Assembly (NCBI GenBank): GCA_026874595.1
Contig: JAPPUL010000076.1
Span: 870,001-934,000, forward strand
Direction of reading: 5' to 3'
Source: Sipunculus nudus
Taxonomy: Eukaryota > Annelida > Sipuncula > Golfingiida > Sipunculidae
Length of the DNA stretch: 64,000 bases
Shown here: one piece after another, positions 29,091-38,356 of the stretch
Numbering within the stretch: position 1 is the first letter of the stretch
Layout: every line of letters begins with the position of its first letter
Position numbers and translations under genes: made by a program
The notes under the pieces: generated by a model
The model's database searches: none
The model's input: the letters and a program-made list of their open reading frames with translations, nothing else
Told to the model about the DNA's origin: nothing

Positions 29091-31817
29091 ATGGATGAGG
29101 CAAGATTTCTAGAAGAATTAAAGAAAGATTTTTTTGAAGAAGCTAAGTTGCTAATAGATAGCCTTGAGAAGAACGTATTAATATTGGAAGAGGATCCAGG
29201 TTCAAAGGGAGCAATAGATGAAGTATTCCGCTCAGTACACACATTAAAGGGTGGGGCAGCGACACTAGATTTTGATAGGATAGTAAATTTAACTCATGTT
29301 ATGGAGGATTTACTAGATGAGCTAAGATCAGATAAATTGAAGTTAGAAAGTGACATAATAGACTTGCTACTTGAGGGAATAGATGTAATAAAGGAGCTGG
29401 TGGAATCTGGCGAGGCAGGGGAGTCTGCAACTAAAGGAATAGAAGATACAGTAATAGAAGCGATTAAAGCAAAATACGTGGGAGTAGATGTTGGCGTAGA
29501 AGATGTTTCGAAGCTATTCTCAGAGGCTGAAGCAGGTGCCCCTATTTTGGCGGAAGAGAAGGCATTTAAATTGAGCAAGTCAGAAGAGGAGTTAGTACGA
29601 GGAAGTGAGGGTGGTGGTTATAATATATATAAAATAGTAATAAAGATTAAAGACAGATCTTTGGGATTAGATGATATTGAAAGTAGGATTAAAGACTTAT
29701 ATATGAGGTTGTGTGAGGGTGGAGGGAAGCTGCTAAGAACATTGCCTGAGCCTTCAGGGGATGGATTGGGGATGGCACAACGCAGAGAATGTTTATTACA
29801 AAGTGCTAAAGACATATCAAGCATAGAAAATCTTGTACAAGGCGAGCTTGACTGGTTAGAAATAGAGGATATATATAAGTATACAAAAGATGATTTGTTG
29901 GGAGGAAAGGATGATGTTGTAGAGCAAGAGATAGCGGGTCTTAAAGTTTCTGATGAGACTCTTGAGATAATATATGACTTTATAACATCGGGCAAGCGAG
30001 TGTATAAGCTTTTAGTATCATTTAAAGAGGATAATCCGATGAGGAGCTTAAGCGGGTTATTATTTTACAATGTACTAAGTACTAACGCACAGATATTGCA
30101 AGGGATGCCTAGTTATGAGGAGCTTCGAAAGACAAACTATTTTTATAGAACGAATGAGTATGTAATAGGGAGTAATCTAGATATAAAGGGGCTGCATAGA
30201 AAGATATACATATCAGAGGTCACAAGTAAGATAAGATTTATGGAGTATAAGCAATCGAGTGATGAGGAGTCTTATTACGCAGATAAAGAGGCAAATGAGA
30301 TAAGTAATGTATTAGAAAGTGACAGAGTGGGTAGGGAATTTGAAAAGGAAGGGGTTAAGGAGCGTCGAGAACAACATTTACTTAGAGTAGACAGTGCAAA
30401 GGTAGATATGCTATTAAATTTTGTAGGAGAACTTGTGATAGTAAAAGGTAGCTTATCTCAAGTTAATGCAGCAGCCTTAGAAGAGCTTAATAACTTCACA
30501 AATATGTTTGTAGAACACAGGAGAGGCTTAATAGATTTATCTAAGGAGCTTGTGAGATTAGATAATATATATGCTAGTGGAGGTGTATTAGGGGGGATAG
30601 AAGGTGGTTTTGGAGAGGGATTAGACAATGAAGGTTATATGGGATGGGAAAGGGGGGAGGGTAATTTAGGGAATCGGTTTAGGCAACTAAGAAATAAGGT
30701 AGAAGAATTATATAAAAATATTGCTCATGCGGGAATATACTTTCGTAGTGTTCATGATAAACTAAAGGGGGTATCACAAAGCGTAGATAGGGTAGCAGAT
30801 GATTTACAAGAGGGAGTAATGAGTATACGGATGATACCGATATCGCAAGTATTTAGCCGTCTACCTAGATTGGTCCGAGACATATCGCGAGTATTGAAGA
30901 AGGAAGTAAGTTTGGTTATGGAAGGTGAGGGAACGCAATTAGATAAGAGCGTAGTGCAAGACTTATTAGACTCACTCCTACATATAATTCGCAACGCAGT
31001 AGATCATGGGATAGAGTTACCCGAGGAGAGGCAAGCAAAAGGTAAACCAATAAAAGGGACAATAAATCTTAAAGCAGAGCATCAGGGCAATACAATACTA
31101 ATCACAGTAAAAGACGATGGACGAGGGATATCATTCTCAGAGATAAAAAAAAGAGCGAAAGAAAAGCAATTATTTGGAGATAGAGTTGAGCTTACAAAAA
31201 GCGATGTACTCGAGTTACTATACAAGCCAGGGTTCACAACATCAAAGACAGTATCGTCGATCTCCGGGCGAGGTGTTGGTATGGATGTAGTGCGTAAGAA
31301 AATAGAAGGGATATCGGGTTCGGTTTCAATAGACAGTAAAGAAGGGGAGTGGACAGAATTTTCATTAAAGATTCCGTTAACCCTTGTCATAATAAAGGCG
31401 TTGCTAATAAGGTTATCAGAGAATATATACTCAATTTCAATATCAGCAGTAGTTGAGACGGCCCGAGTATCGGCCAAAGAGATAGAATCAAGTGAAGAGT
31501 TAACGTCATATGTAACTATACGCGGGGTTAGATATATTTATGTAAACTTGTGTAGATTATTTGACCTATCCTCAAAGCCGGAAGAAAATGATTATAGATA
31601 TATTGTAATAGTAAATATAAGAGGACGCCATGTAGCGTTGTCAGCAGATGCCTTAGAAGGAGAACAAGATATAGTAATAAAGCCACTAAAAAGCAAATAT
31701 ACGAATGTATCAGGAATAACAGGAGCAACAATACTTGGGGATGGACAAGTTAGTTTAGTACTTGACGTTGCGGGAATATTTGGCGAGATGGAAGAGAAGA
31801 TAAAGCTTAGGGTATAG
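29091..31817 (+). CDS. cheA: Chemotaxis histidine kinase CheA
   Basis: The N-terminal Hpt domain carries the phospho-accepting His50 in SVHTLKGGAATLDF. A long middle region (about 130-430) has no clear motif except weak P2-like strands. The dimerisation domain starts near VDSAKVDMLLNFVGELV (about 442). The ATP-binding domain shows RNAVDHGIELPEER, DDGRGIS and GRGVGMDVV. The C-terminal CheW-like domain includes ISISAVVETARVS. At 908 residues it is longer than E. coli CheA. It starts the che cluster with the CheW-CheR-like and CheY genes. Confidence 0.94.
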   Translation: MDEARFLEELKKDFFEEAKLLIDSLEKNVLILEEDPGSKGAIDEVFRSVHTLKGGAATLDFDRIVNLTHVMEDLLDELRSDKLKLESDIIDLLLEGIDVIKELVESGEAGESATKGIEDTVIEAIKAKYVGVDVGVEDVSKLFSEAEAGAPILAEEKAFKLSKSEEELVRGSEGGGYNIYKIVIKIKDRSLGLDDIESRIKDLYMRLCEGGGKLLRTLPEPSGDGLGMAQRRECLLQSAKDISSIENLVQGELDWLEIEDIYKYTKDDLLGGKDDVVEQEIAGLKVSDETLEIIYDFITSGKRVYKLLVSFKEDNPMRSLSGLLFYNVLSTNAQILQGMPSYEELRKTNYFYRTNEYVIGSNLDIKGLHRKIYISEVTSKIRFMEYKQSSDEESYYADKEANEISNVLESDRVGREFEKEGVKERREQHLLRVDSAKVDMLLNFVGELVIVKGSLSQVNAAALEELNNFTNMFVEHRRGLIDLSKELVRLDNIYASGGVLGGIEGGFGEGLDNEGYMGWERGEGNLGNRFRQLRNKVEELYKNIAHAGIYFRSVHDKLKGVSQSVDRVADDLQEGVMSIRMIPISQVFSRLPRLVRDISRVLKKEVSLVMEGEGTQLDKSVVQDLLDSLLHIIRNAVDHGIELPEERQAKGKPIKGTINLKAEHQGNTILITVKDDGRGISFSEIKKRAKEKQLFGDRVELTKSDVLELLYKPGFTTSKTVSSISGRGVGMDVVRKKIEGISGSVSIDSKEGEWTEFSLKIPLTLVIIKALLIRLSENIYSISISAVVETARVSAKEIESSEELTSYVTIRGVRYIYVNLCRLFDLSSKPEENDYRYIVIVNIRGRHVALSADALEGEQDIVIKPLKSKYTNVSGITGATILGDGQVSLVLDVAGIFGEMEEKIKLRV

Positions 31818-31898
31818 GGTTAATATAATATATAGATGATATTTAAATAGTTTTTATAAAGAGAGCGAAAAGAGGTTAAAAGTAAGGAAATAGTCTAA

Positions 31899-33224
31899 AT
31901 GGAAAAAGAAGGAAGAGTTGAGAATATAGTATCATTCACACTAGATTTATGTACTTATGGAATAGATATAATGGAGACCCATGAAATAGCAAAGCTAACT
32001 AATCTAAGGCGTCTTCCAAACCACCCCCATTTCATGGAAGGGATGTTAGATATAAGAGGAGAGGTCATTCCGATAATAAACTTCAAAAAGTTGTTTAACT
32101 TCAAAACCTTTTCTTATAAGCGAGGGAAAGTGGCAATAATATCGACAATAGGCAATAGTAAATTTGGCTTTGTGGTAGATAGGATAAACCGGGTAGTATA
32201 TGTAGAAGAGGTTATAGGAGCAGATAGTGTAGGAGTACCTAATGGACTTATAAAGTATATAGAGGGGATGGTATTAGATGAGTATGAGGGAGTTGATAGG
32301 ATAAGGGGTAAAGAGAAGATATTGCTTTTGGATTTAAATAAGGTGGTAAGACTCTTAAAGATAGAGCTTGATAAGTCCTATAAGTTTACACGTGAATATA
32401 TGAATTGGAAAAACATATTGACGCTAATAAATGAAGATGAGGAGCGGGTTATATATAAATTTCTAGAAGTACAAGGGATAAAAACAAATAAGGTAACAGA
32501 TGTAGGTATAAGGAACTATTTTGGGTTATTGAAGTTAAAGAAGGGAAAGCGAATACATGATATAGTTAAGGAACTAATTAATGAACTTTCTAATAAAGAG
32601 TATAACGCATTTAATTTTGGGTATGGCGGATTATTCAGAAACGGAGTAGACTTTGATATAATGGGGTATCTTTTTGAGGAGTTAATATTAGGAACTGAGC
32701 GAGGTAAGGATGTAATAAAGGTGGTGGTAGCAGGGGTGGATGCTTTATATGACACATATTCGTTAGTGATACTATTTACTGGTCTACTTGAGGATGCGGG
32801 TTCTATTTCTATAGAATATATATGTATATTGGAGGGGGATTCTAAAGAGGGGGATGGTTATTATGATGGTTATTATAAGGAGAAAGATTTAGAAAGTATA
32901 AGTAAAAATGATTATAATGAATTATTTATGGAAGTTGAGGGTAGAGGCTATAAGCTTCGGAAGGAGTATCAAAAGGTAAAGGAAGTAAGAGGGTTTGAGA
33001 AGCTAATGGAGCTTGAGGATATAGATATATGCTTTGGAAGGAATATGTTTATAAGGCGAAAAGATGATGAAATACTAATGAGCTTAAAGTATTTAGAAGA
33101 GAACATGCGAGAGGGGGGGATATTATTTTTGGGAGAGCTTGAAGATATAGATAATTTGGAATTAGGTTTACTTGAGACAAAGGAAGTTCGGGGTAGAAAA
33201 TATTATAGTCGAGTTAGAATATAA
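31899..33224 (+). CDS. CheW fused to a degenerate CheR-like domain
   Basis: Residues 8-155 form a CheW scaffold domain (FTLDLCTYGIDIMETHEI, LDIRGEVIPIINFKKLF, GFVVDRI). Residues from about 165 follow the CheR pattern. VAGVDALYDTYSLVILF stands where CheR has its SAM-binding Ala-Cys-Ser-Thr-Gly-Glu-Glu-Pro-Tyr-Ser, and FGRNMFIRRKDDE stands where CheR has Cys-Arg-Asn-Val. The Gly-Glu-Glu residues needed for SAM binding are absent, so methyltransferase activity is unlikely. Such CheW-CheR-like proteins are known in spirochaete arrays, where they act structurally. Confidence 0.82.
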   Translation: MEKEGRVENIVSFTLDLCTYGIDIMETHEIAKLTNLRRLPNHPHFMEGMLDIRGEVIPIINFKKLFNFKTFSYKRGKVAIISTIGNSKFGFVVDRINRVVYVEEVIGADSVGVPNGLIKYIEGMVLDEYEGVDRIRGKEKILLLDLNKVVRLLKIELDKSYKFTREYMNWKNILTLINEDEERVIYKFLEVQGIKTNKVTDVGIRNYFGLLKLKKGKRIHDIVKELINELSNKEYNAFNFGYGGLFRNGVDFDIMGYLFEELILGTERGKDVIKVVVAGVDALYDTYSLVILFTGLLEDAGSISIEYICILEGDSKEGDGYYDGYYKEKDLESISKNDYNELFMEVEGRGYKLRKEYQKVKEVRGFEKLMELEDIDICFGRNMFIRRKDDEILMSLKYLEENMREGGILFLGELEDIDNLELGLLETKEVRGRKYYSRVRI

Positions 33225-33281
33225 TGTTATTGGAAAATGTAGAGATTATAGAAATAGATATAAAATTGGCATGGAGCGGCA

Positions 33282-33698
33282 ATGATGTCTAATGTAGAAA
33301 GTAATCCTGCTGGATTTAAAACAGATGGGCTAGGGTATAAGGTAATGGTAGTAGATGATTCAATATTTGTGGTTAAGCAGATGCAGTATATATTAGAATC
33401 GGAATCATATGAAGTAGTAGCAATAGCCCATAATGGAGTTGATGCAATACATAAATATAAGGAGCATTATCCAAATATAGACTTAGTTACAATGGATATA
33501 ACGATGCCAAAATTAGATGGACTTACAGCACTACAAAAGATAATAGAATTTGATAAAGATGCGCATATAATAGTAATAAGCGCAATAGGGAAGCAATCGA
33601 TAGTAAGAGAGGCATTATTATGTGGTGCAAAGAATTATATAACAAAGCCGATAAGACGCGATGAGGTACTAAAGCGTATAAGGAACGTTCTAAACTAA
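33282..33698 (+). CDS. cheY: Chemotaxis response regulator CheY
   Basis: A single receiver domain is preceded by about 19 extra residues. The acidic pair is Asp25-Asp26 (VVDDS), the phosphorylation site is Asp72 in DLVTMDITMPKLDG, and the conserved Ser and Lys are in VISAIG and YITKPIRR. There is no output domain. It follows the CheW-CheR-like gene and would carry the signal from CheA to FliM. Two ATG codons in a row open the gene. Confidence 0.9.
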   Translation: MMSNVESNPAGFKTDGLGYKVMVVDDSIFVVKQMQYILESESYEVVAIAHNGVDAIHKYKEHYPNIDLVTMDITMPKLDGLTALQKIIEFDKDAHIIVISAIGKQSIVREALLCGAKNYITKPIRRDEVLKRIRNVLN

Positions 33699-33717
33699 GG
33701 AGTAGAATTAAGGTTTA

Positions 33718-34644
33718 ATGTATGCAATAGGAATAGATATTGGAGGGACGACGCTAAAGGGCGGGCTGGTTGACGGTGGGGGGGTGATAGAGGGAGATAT
33801 TAGAGTAGTTGAGACTTTGCAGGATAGGGATAAATTTTTAGAAAGTCTTTTTAGGATGCTAGATGAAATACTTAGTTTAAAAGTAGATAAAGTTTTGGGG
33901 ATAGGGTTTGGGATACCAGGAGTGATAGACAATTTTGGAAATATAAGTTGTGCGTATAATGTTCCATTACTAGAGGGGCTTAAGCTATCGGAAATAGTAG
34001 AACAAAGATATAACCTAAGGGTAGTAATTTCAAATGATGCAAGTAATGCGCTAATGGGGGAATATTTGTTTGGCTGTGGGGCTAGGGGAGAAGACATGAT
34101 ATTACTAACTTTGGGAACAGGAGTTGGAGGGGGGATAATAATAGGGGGTGATGTTTTTAAGGGGGCTCATAATTATGGAGGTGAGCTTGGGCATATGAAG
34201 GTAGAGCCTGAGGGGATAGAATGCAGTTGTGGGGGGCGTGGTTGTCTTGAATCGTATGCATCGTCCAAAGCGCTTATCCAGCATACATTATATGAGCTTG
34301 AGATGGGAATAGGCAGTCGGTTAAATAAATATAGAAGGGAAGAAATAGATGTAAAGTTGATATCGGAGCTTGCAAAGGGGGGGGATGGATTTAGTGCTAG
34401 TGTAATAAAGCGGTGTGGGTATTATATAGGACTTGTATTATCTAGTTTAATAAATGGACTTGATATATGTCATTGTGTAATAGGGGGTGGGATATCACAA
34501 TCGGGAGAAATACTATTAAAAAGCATACGCCAGACAGTGTTAAAGAACGTATTAGAGATACATAAATCGGGTTATAAAATAGAGCTATCAAAGCTAGGAG
34601 TTAATGGAGGGATAATAGGTTCAGCGAGTCATTTTTTTAAGTAG
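33718..34644 (+). CDS. ROK family sugar kinase (glucokinase-like)
   Basis: The N-terminal ATP-binding motif GIDIGGTTLKGGLVDG is followed by the sugar site SNDASNALMGEY and a second phosphate motif LGTGVGGGIIIGG. The ROK zinc motif is present in GHMKVEPEGIECSCGGRGC with LES after it. There is no N-terminal helix-turn-helix, so it is a kinase rather than a ROK repressor. Substrate could be glucose or another hexose. It begins 19 bases after cheY. Confidence 0.88.
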   Translation: MYAIGIDIGGTTLKGGLVDGGGVIEGDIRVVETLQDRDKFLESLFRMLDEILSLKVDKVLGIGFGIPGVIDNFGNISCAYNVPLLEGLKLSEIVEQRYNLRVVISNDASNALMGEYLFGCGARGEDMILLTLGTGVGGGIIIGGDVFKGAHNYGGELGHMKVEPEGIECSCGGRGCLESYASSKALIQHTLYELEMGIGSRLNKYRREEIDVKLISELAKGGDGFSASVIKRCGYYIGLVLSSLINGLDICHCVIGGGISQSGEILLKSIRQTVLKNVLEIHKSGYKIELSKLGVNGGIIGSASHFFK

Positions 34645-34720
34645 CAAAAATATTTAAACGATATTATTAACAATTAGTGTGGATATATCTTAAAAAAATA
34701 TATAGAGTAAAATAAAGTGT

Positions 34721-34726
34721 TATAAT
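34721..34726 (+). promoter_or_regulatory. Possible -10 element for msrB
   Basis: A perfect TATAAT lies 30 bases before the msrB start in an otherwise gene-free spacer (34645-34755). The region 17 bases upstream is A/T-rich with no good TTGACA match, so the promoter call is tentative. Confidence 0.35.
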
Positions 34727-34755
34727 AAATTGTAGTAAAGTTGAGAGGTATGGTT

Positions 34756-35298
34756 ATGAGAAAATATATATTATTATTAAGTATATCGTTACTCTTGTTA
34801 TTTTATGGGCTAATGTCCTCAAGCGGGACTATAGGAGTTACGGGAGTATTAGAAGAAGAAGAGGCAAATAAAATGGGTTATGAAGTTGAAAAGACAGAAG
34901 ATGAGTGGAAGGCGATCTTGAGTAAAGAAGATTATCATATACTACGAGAAAAGGGCACAGAGCCTGCCTTTAGTGGGCAATACAATAGTTTTTATGAAGT
35001 TGGAGTATATGAATGCAAAGCATGCGGGAATAGGTTATTTTCAGCAAAGGCTAAGTTTGATTCAGGGACAGGCTGGCCGAGTTTTTATGAACCTATTAAA
35101 GAAGGAGCAATACGAAAGATAAGGGATAGGAGTTATGGTATGGATCGTGTAGAAATAGTATGTAATAGATGCGGCTCACATCAAGGACATGTTTTCACTG
35201 ATGGCCCAAATCCAACAGGGCTTCGATATTGTATTAATTCTAAATCTCTTAGTTTTAAGAAAGAATCACTTATAAAAGATAAAGAAGATAGTAACTAA
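34756..35298 (+). CDS. msrB: Exported peptide-methionine (R)-S-oxide reductase MsrB
   Basis: MsrB repairs methionine R-sulfoxide in proteins. A signal-type hydrophobic segment (about 4-18) suggests export to the periplasm. The MsrB domain shows FSGQYNSFYEVGVYECKACG, SGTGWPSF, CNRCGSHQGHVF and the catalytic Cys in RYCINSKS. The four Cys of the two CxxC pairs should bind zinc. I chose the ATG at 34756 because AGAGG is seven bases upstream; a TTG at 34741 is in frame but less likely. Confidence 0.92.
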   Translation: MRKYILLLSISLLLLFYGLMSSSGTIGVTGVLEEEEANKMGYEVEKTEDEWKAILSKEDYHILREKGTEPAFSGQYNSFYEVGVYECKACGNRLFSAKAKFDSGTGWPSFYEPIKEGAIRKIRDRSYGMDRVEIVCNRCGSHQGHVFTDGPNPTGLRYCINSKSLSFKKESLIKDKEDSN

Positions 35299-35312
35299 AA
35301 TATTATAGGTTT

Positions 35313-36425
35313 TTATAGGTAATCCTCTAAATTAGAATCTGTTATCCTAGAAAGGAGCTTTTTGATATTAGTATGCTTCGTATGATTCTTATCGAAAATA
35401 AGGATAGCATCCTCAGTATTAATAATAGTTAAATTAGAAAGGCCCATAGTACATAAAAGTTGTTTAGAATTATTAATTATAAGGGAGTTACTTGTTTTCT
35501 CAAGGATAATCTTTCCGTTGCTTTTTTTGCTAGTTTGAGCTATATTACTATTATAGTCCTTTTTAAAATGCCTTTCATAAGCATCCCAAGAGCCAACATC
35601 ATCCCATTCAAAATCTCCTACTATGCATAATATATCTTTAATATGTTCCATAAGGCCAAAATCTATAGACTGTTTGGGCAAGGTGCTATAAACTGACTTT
35701 TTAACATTTTCATAATCATTTTCATAATCATTACTTAAAAGAGCATTCTTTATTAAATCAAGACCTCTACTAAGTTCTTTCATATGAGTATTTAAAGCAC
35801 TAAGCAAAACACTAGCTTTAAATATGAACATTCCACTATTCCATAAGAAATTACCTTTTGATATGAATTTCTTTGCAAGTTGATATTCTGGTTTTTCTTT
35901 AAAACTTAATACCTTATGTAGATTATTATTTTGTATAAAGTTCTCTTGAAGCTCGATATAGCCATAATTAGTTTCAACACGATTTGGTTTTATGCCAAGA
36001 GTAATTATTTTATTTTGTTTTTTAGCCTCAACTAATGCCATTTTTGCATTATCTTTGAATGCGTTTATATTTTTAATGATATGATCTGCGGCACATACTA
36101 GTATTGTGGCATCTTCTGATAATTTTGTTATTATGTAAACAATGCCAAGACCTATTGCAGCAGCGGTGTCCCGACCGTATGGTTCTGTTATTATATTCTC
36201 TTCTTTTAGTTTTGGAATTGCTTTTTTTATCTTTTCTTTATGTATTGCAAGAGTAACGACAAATATTTTATCTAAATCTATGAAACTTGCAACTCGATAA
36301 AAACTTTCTTTAATAAGAGTGTCTTTTGAGAAGAGTTTTAAAAACTGTTTAGGAAGATTTTTGCGACTTAGAGGCCAAAAACGCTCTCCACTACCTCCTG
36401 CCATTATTAATGCTGCTTTTCCCAT
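35313..36425 (-). CDS. manC: Mannose-1-phosphate guanylyltransferase
   Basis: The nucleotidyltransferase signature AGGSGERFWPLSRKNLPKQF opens the protein, followed by EPYGRDTAAAIG, AADHI and FLWNSGMF, all typical of GDP-mannose pyrophosphorylases. At 370 residues it lacks the C-terminal isomerase half of bifunctional enzymes. It would supply GDP-mannose for glycans. It is convergent with msrB (15-base gap). The protein is Asn/Ile/Ser-rich like the other - strand product. Confidence 0.88.
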   Translation of the reverse strand: MGKAALIMAGGSGERFWPLSRKNLPKQFLKLFSKDTLIKESFYRVASFIDLDKIFVVTLAIHKEKIKKAIPKLKEENIITEPYGRDTAAAIGLGIVYIITKLSEDATILVCAADHIIKNINAFKDNAKMALVEAKKQNKIITLGIKPNRVETNYGYIELQENFIQNNNLHKVLSFKEKPEYQLAKKFISKGNFLWNSGMFIFKASVLLSALNTHMKELSRGLDLIKNALLSNDYENDYENVKKSVYSTLPKQSIDFGLMEHIKDILCIVGDFEWDDVGSWDAYERHFKKDYNSNIAQTSKKSNGKIILEKTSNSLIINNSKQLLCTMGLSNLTIINTEDAILIFDKNHTKHTNIKKLLSRITDSNLEDYL

Positions 36426-36744
36426 AACTTGTAATATATCAAAAAGTACGTTGTTATGAGTAAGAAAAATATAACATTTAGAATGTTTTGTTATAAATAT
36501 TTAAAAACTTATGATAAATAAAATACACTAAAAAAAGCAATTAAATACCACCCTTTTATATTCTCAATTCTAGTTCTATAAATGTTTTTGAACACAGATA
36601 GTTTAAACAAAAAAACAAATAAAAGCTTGCTAAAAGGCTTTTATTTAACAAAATAAGTTTGATAAAACTTAGATTTTTTATTCCGCTTTATAGATTAAGA
36701 GATTTAAATACCTAGGTTTTAATAAATTAAGTGAGGTAATAGAG
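36426..36744. other. AT-rich spacer between divergent manC and the lipoprotein cluster
   Basis: This 319-base stretch holds no supported gene. It is strongly AT-rich and contains one perfect inverted repeat at 36617-36646. Promoters for both divergent genes should lie here, but I cannot define one. Confidence 0.5.
36617..36646. repeat. Perfect 10-bp inverted repeat with 10-base loop
   Basis: The arms AAATAAAAGC and GCTTTTATTT are exact reverse complements separated by ten bases. It sits about 100 bases upstream of the next + gene and 190 from manC. Because no transcript should end here from either side, it is more likely a regulatory site or a relic terminator than a working one. Confidence 0.55.
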
Positions 36745-37140
36745 ATGAAAACATATATTTCGATTATACTTTTGATATTTGTAATATATTTTGTTGGCTG
36801 TGGAGAGGAGTCGGTAAAAGCGGAAAATGGCGTATCAAGGGTATATCATGTTAATATAGATTCAGATCCAAAGGAAGCTGATATATATTGGTATGTTTTG
36901 TCACGGAGTGATGAAGTTAGTTCAAGCAATCGTTTTCATATGGGTAAGACACCGTTAGAGGCAACTCAAAGTCTTAGGATAGTGCGTTTAACAAAGAGTA
37001 ATGCAGTTGATGTAGATGTGGTTATAGAAGTTGACAAAAGGAGCTGTAATGCTTGTAGTGCCAAGAGATTTTATATGAACGCAAAAAGTCTTTTAAACTC
37101 TCGCGGGATATCTTTATTTGCGAATTTAAAAGAGAATTAA
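36745..37140 (+). CDS. Small lipoprotein with PEGA-like domain
   Basis: The N-terminus has a hydrophobic core and lipobox YFVGC (Cys at about 19). The rest resembles a PEGA-type beta domain: VNIDSDPKEADIYW and GKTPLEATQSLRI. The same domain recurs in the next gene, so the two are probably duplicates. PEGA domains are surface-layer modules in several bacteria. The protein has a CNAC pair near the C-terminus. Role unknown. Confidence 0.65.
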   Translation: MKTYISIILLIFVIYFVGCGEESVKAENGVSRVYHVNIDSDPKEADIYWYVLSRSDEVSSSNRFHMGKTPLEATQSLRIVRLTKSNAVDVDVVIEVDKRSCNACSAKRFYMNAKSLLNSRGISLFANLKEN

Positions 37141-37196
37141 AGTTTAAGTTTAGCTCTAAGTTTTCAAGTGATTAAGTGATTAATGGAAAGTGTTTT

Positions 37197-38339
37197 ATGA
37201 GGGTAAGAAATATATTAAGCCTAGTTCCGCTAGTGTTTATTTTTGGTTGTGCTGGTAGGTTTGCTGGCTCAGGGCTTGATAAAATAATCCATGTCAGTAT
37301 AAATAGTAAAGAAGAGATTGGGGCGTTAATATTCTGGCGTATTGAATCTATGGTTGAAGAGGTTAGTAGTACAAATAGGTTTTTGCTAGGGAGGACGCCT
37401 TATCGAGAGACAAGAAGTATCTACTTCCCTGGGTTAACGGAATCTAACATAGGACTTGTGTATGCAGTTATAGAGCTTAAAAAAGCAGGGTATTATCCAG
37501 TTATTGAGCGTTTTAATTTGAGGAGTCTTTTAAATGAGCGGAGAATATCTTTGAGCTATACTCTTTATAAAAAGCCTGAAGGTGTGGTGGCGGGGCTTAA
37601 AAAGGATGTTGTAAATGAGCTAAAAGGAAGGCTTTCTAAAGCTAGTAAGGAGAGGGGTGGTTCTGATAAATTGCTTAAGGAGGCATTAAAAAAAGGGTTT
37701 AGGAAAAGCAAAGAATCTGATAAGAAATTTGTTTTGTCTGAGGAGTCTTTGAAACCTTTAAAACAGTCAGTAAAAAAAGACAATATAGCCTCCCCATCAT
37801 CTTTTAATGGGGGAAGTGCTATTGCAGGAGGAGTAGTAGGAAAGGGGGCTTTATTGCCTATAATGACATCTGGAGATAATTATGATGGGACTAAAGAGAA
37901 TGGTAAAGGGAGAGGAGGGAAAGGAGGGAAAGGAGGGAAAGGAGGGAAAGAAGAGAGGAAGAATATATTAAAGTCTCAATCAAAAGATATTTATGAGCCC
38001 AACGATTCTGTTGGCGATGCACAATCTATATATGTAAATAGAAGCTACTTTGCAAGTATTAGCAGTATAAAAGATTTAGATTATTATGTGATATTTCTTA
38101 ATAATGGTTTTAATTATGATATTTTGTTGGATGGGGTTGGAGATAAATCATTTAATGTAGAAGTGATGAGCTATAGTAGTACAGGCAAGAGATTATTTAG
38201 CGGGATAAGTTCTTTTAATAAGAGTTTGCGTTTTGGATTATCTGGATCTGGTTATAGTAGTGGGTTGTATATAGTTAGGGTTAGTGGGGCAGGCTATACG
38301 GGTTTTTATAGTCTAAAGGTTTTAGAGAGTAAAGATTAA
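37197..38339 (+). CDS. Lipoprotein with PEGA-like domain, Gly-Lys repeats and PPC-like domain
   Basis: The chosen ATG at 37197 is preceded by GGAAAG and gives a clean signal with lipobox IFGCAG. An upstream GTG at 37176 is in frame. Residues about 25-120 match the previous protein (EVSSTNRFLLGRTP). A Lys/Ser-rich middle leads into a Gly-Gly-Lys repeat encoded by a 9-bp tandem DNA repeat near 37917-37950. The C-terminal 110 residues resemble a bacterial pre-peptidase (PPC) domain: IYEPNDSVGDAQSI and DLDYYVIFL. Function unknown, probably surface-exposed. Confidence 0.65.
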   Translation: MRVRNILSLVPLVFIFGCAGRFAGSGLDKIIHVSINSKEEIGALIFWRIESMVEEVSSTNRFLLGRTPYRETRSIYFPGLTESNIGLVYAVIELKKAGYYPVIERFNLRSLLNERRISLSYTLYKKPEGVVAGLKKDVVNELKGRLSKASKERGGSDKLLKEALKKGFRKSKESDKKFVLSEESLKPLKQSVKKDNIASPSSFNGGSAIAGGVVGKGALLPIMTSGDNYDGTKENGKGRGGKGGKGGKGGKEERKNILKSQSKDIYEPNDSVGDAQSIYVNRSYFASISSIKDLDYYVIFLNNGFNYDILLDGVGDKSFNVEVMSYSSTGKRLFSGISSFNKSLRFGLSGSGYSSGLYIVRVSGAGYTGFYSLKVLESKD

Positions 38340-38356
38340 ATAAGGGAACGTTTTCA

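Noticed and set aside
31899-33224. Active chemoreceptor methyltransferase
   Set aside because: The SAM-binding residues of CheR are missing from the aligned motif.
36617-36646. Rho-independent terminator
   Set aside because: The stem is between divergent genes, where no transcript is expected to end; kept only as an inverted repeat.
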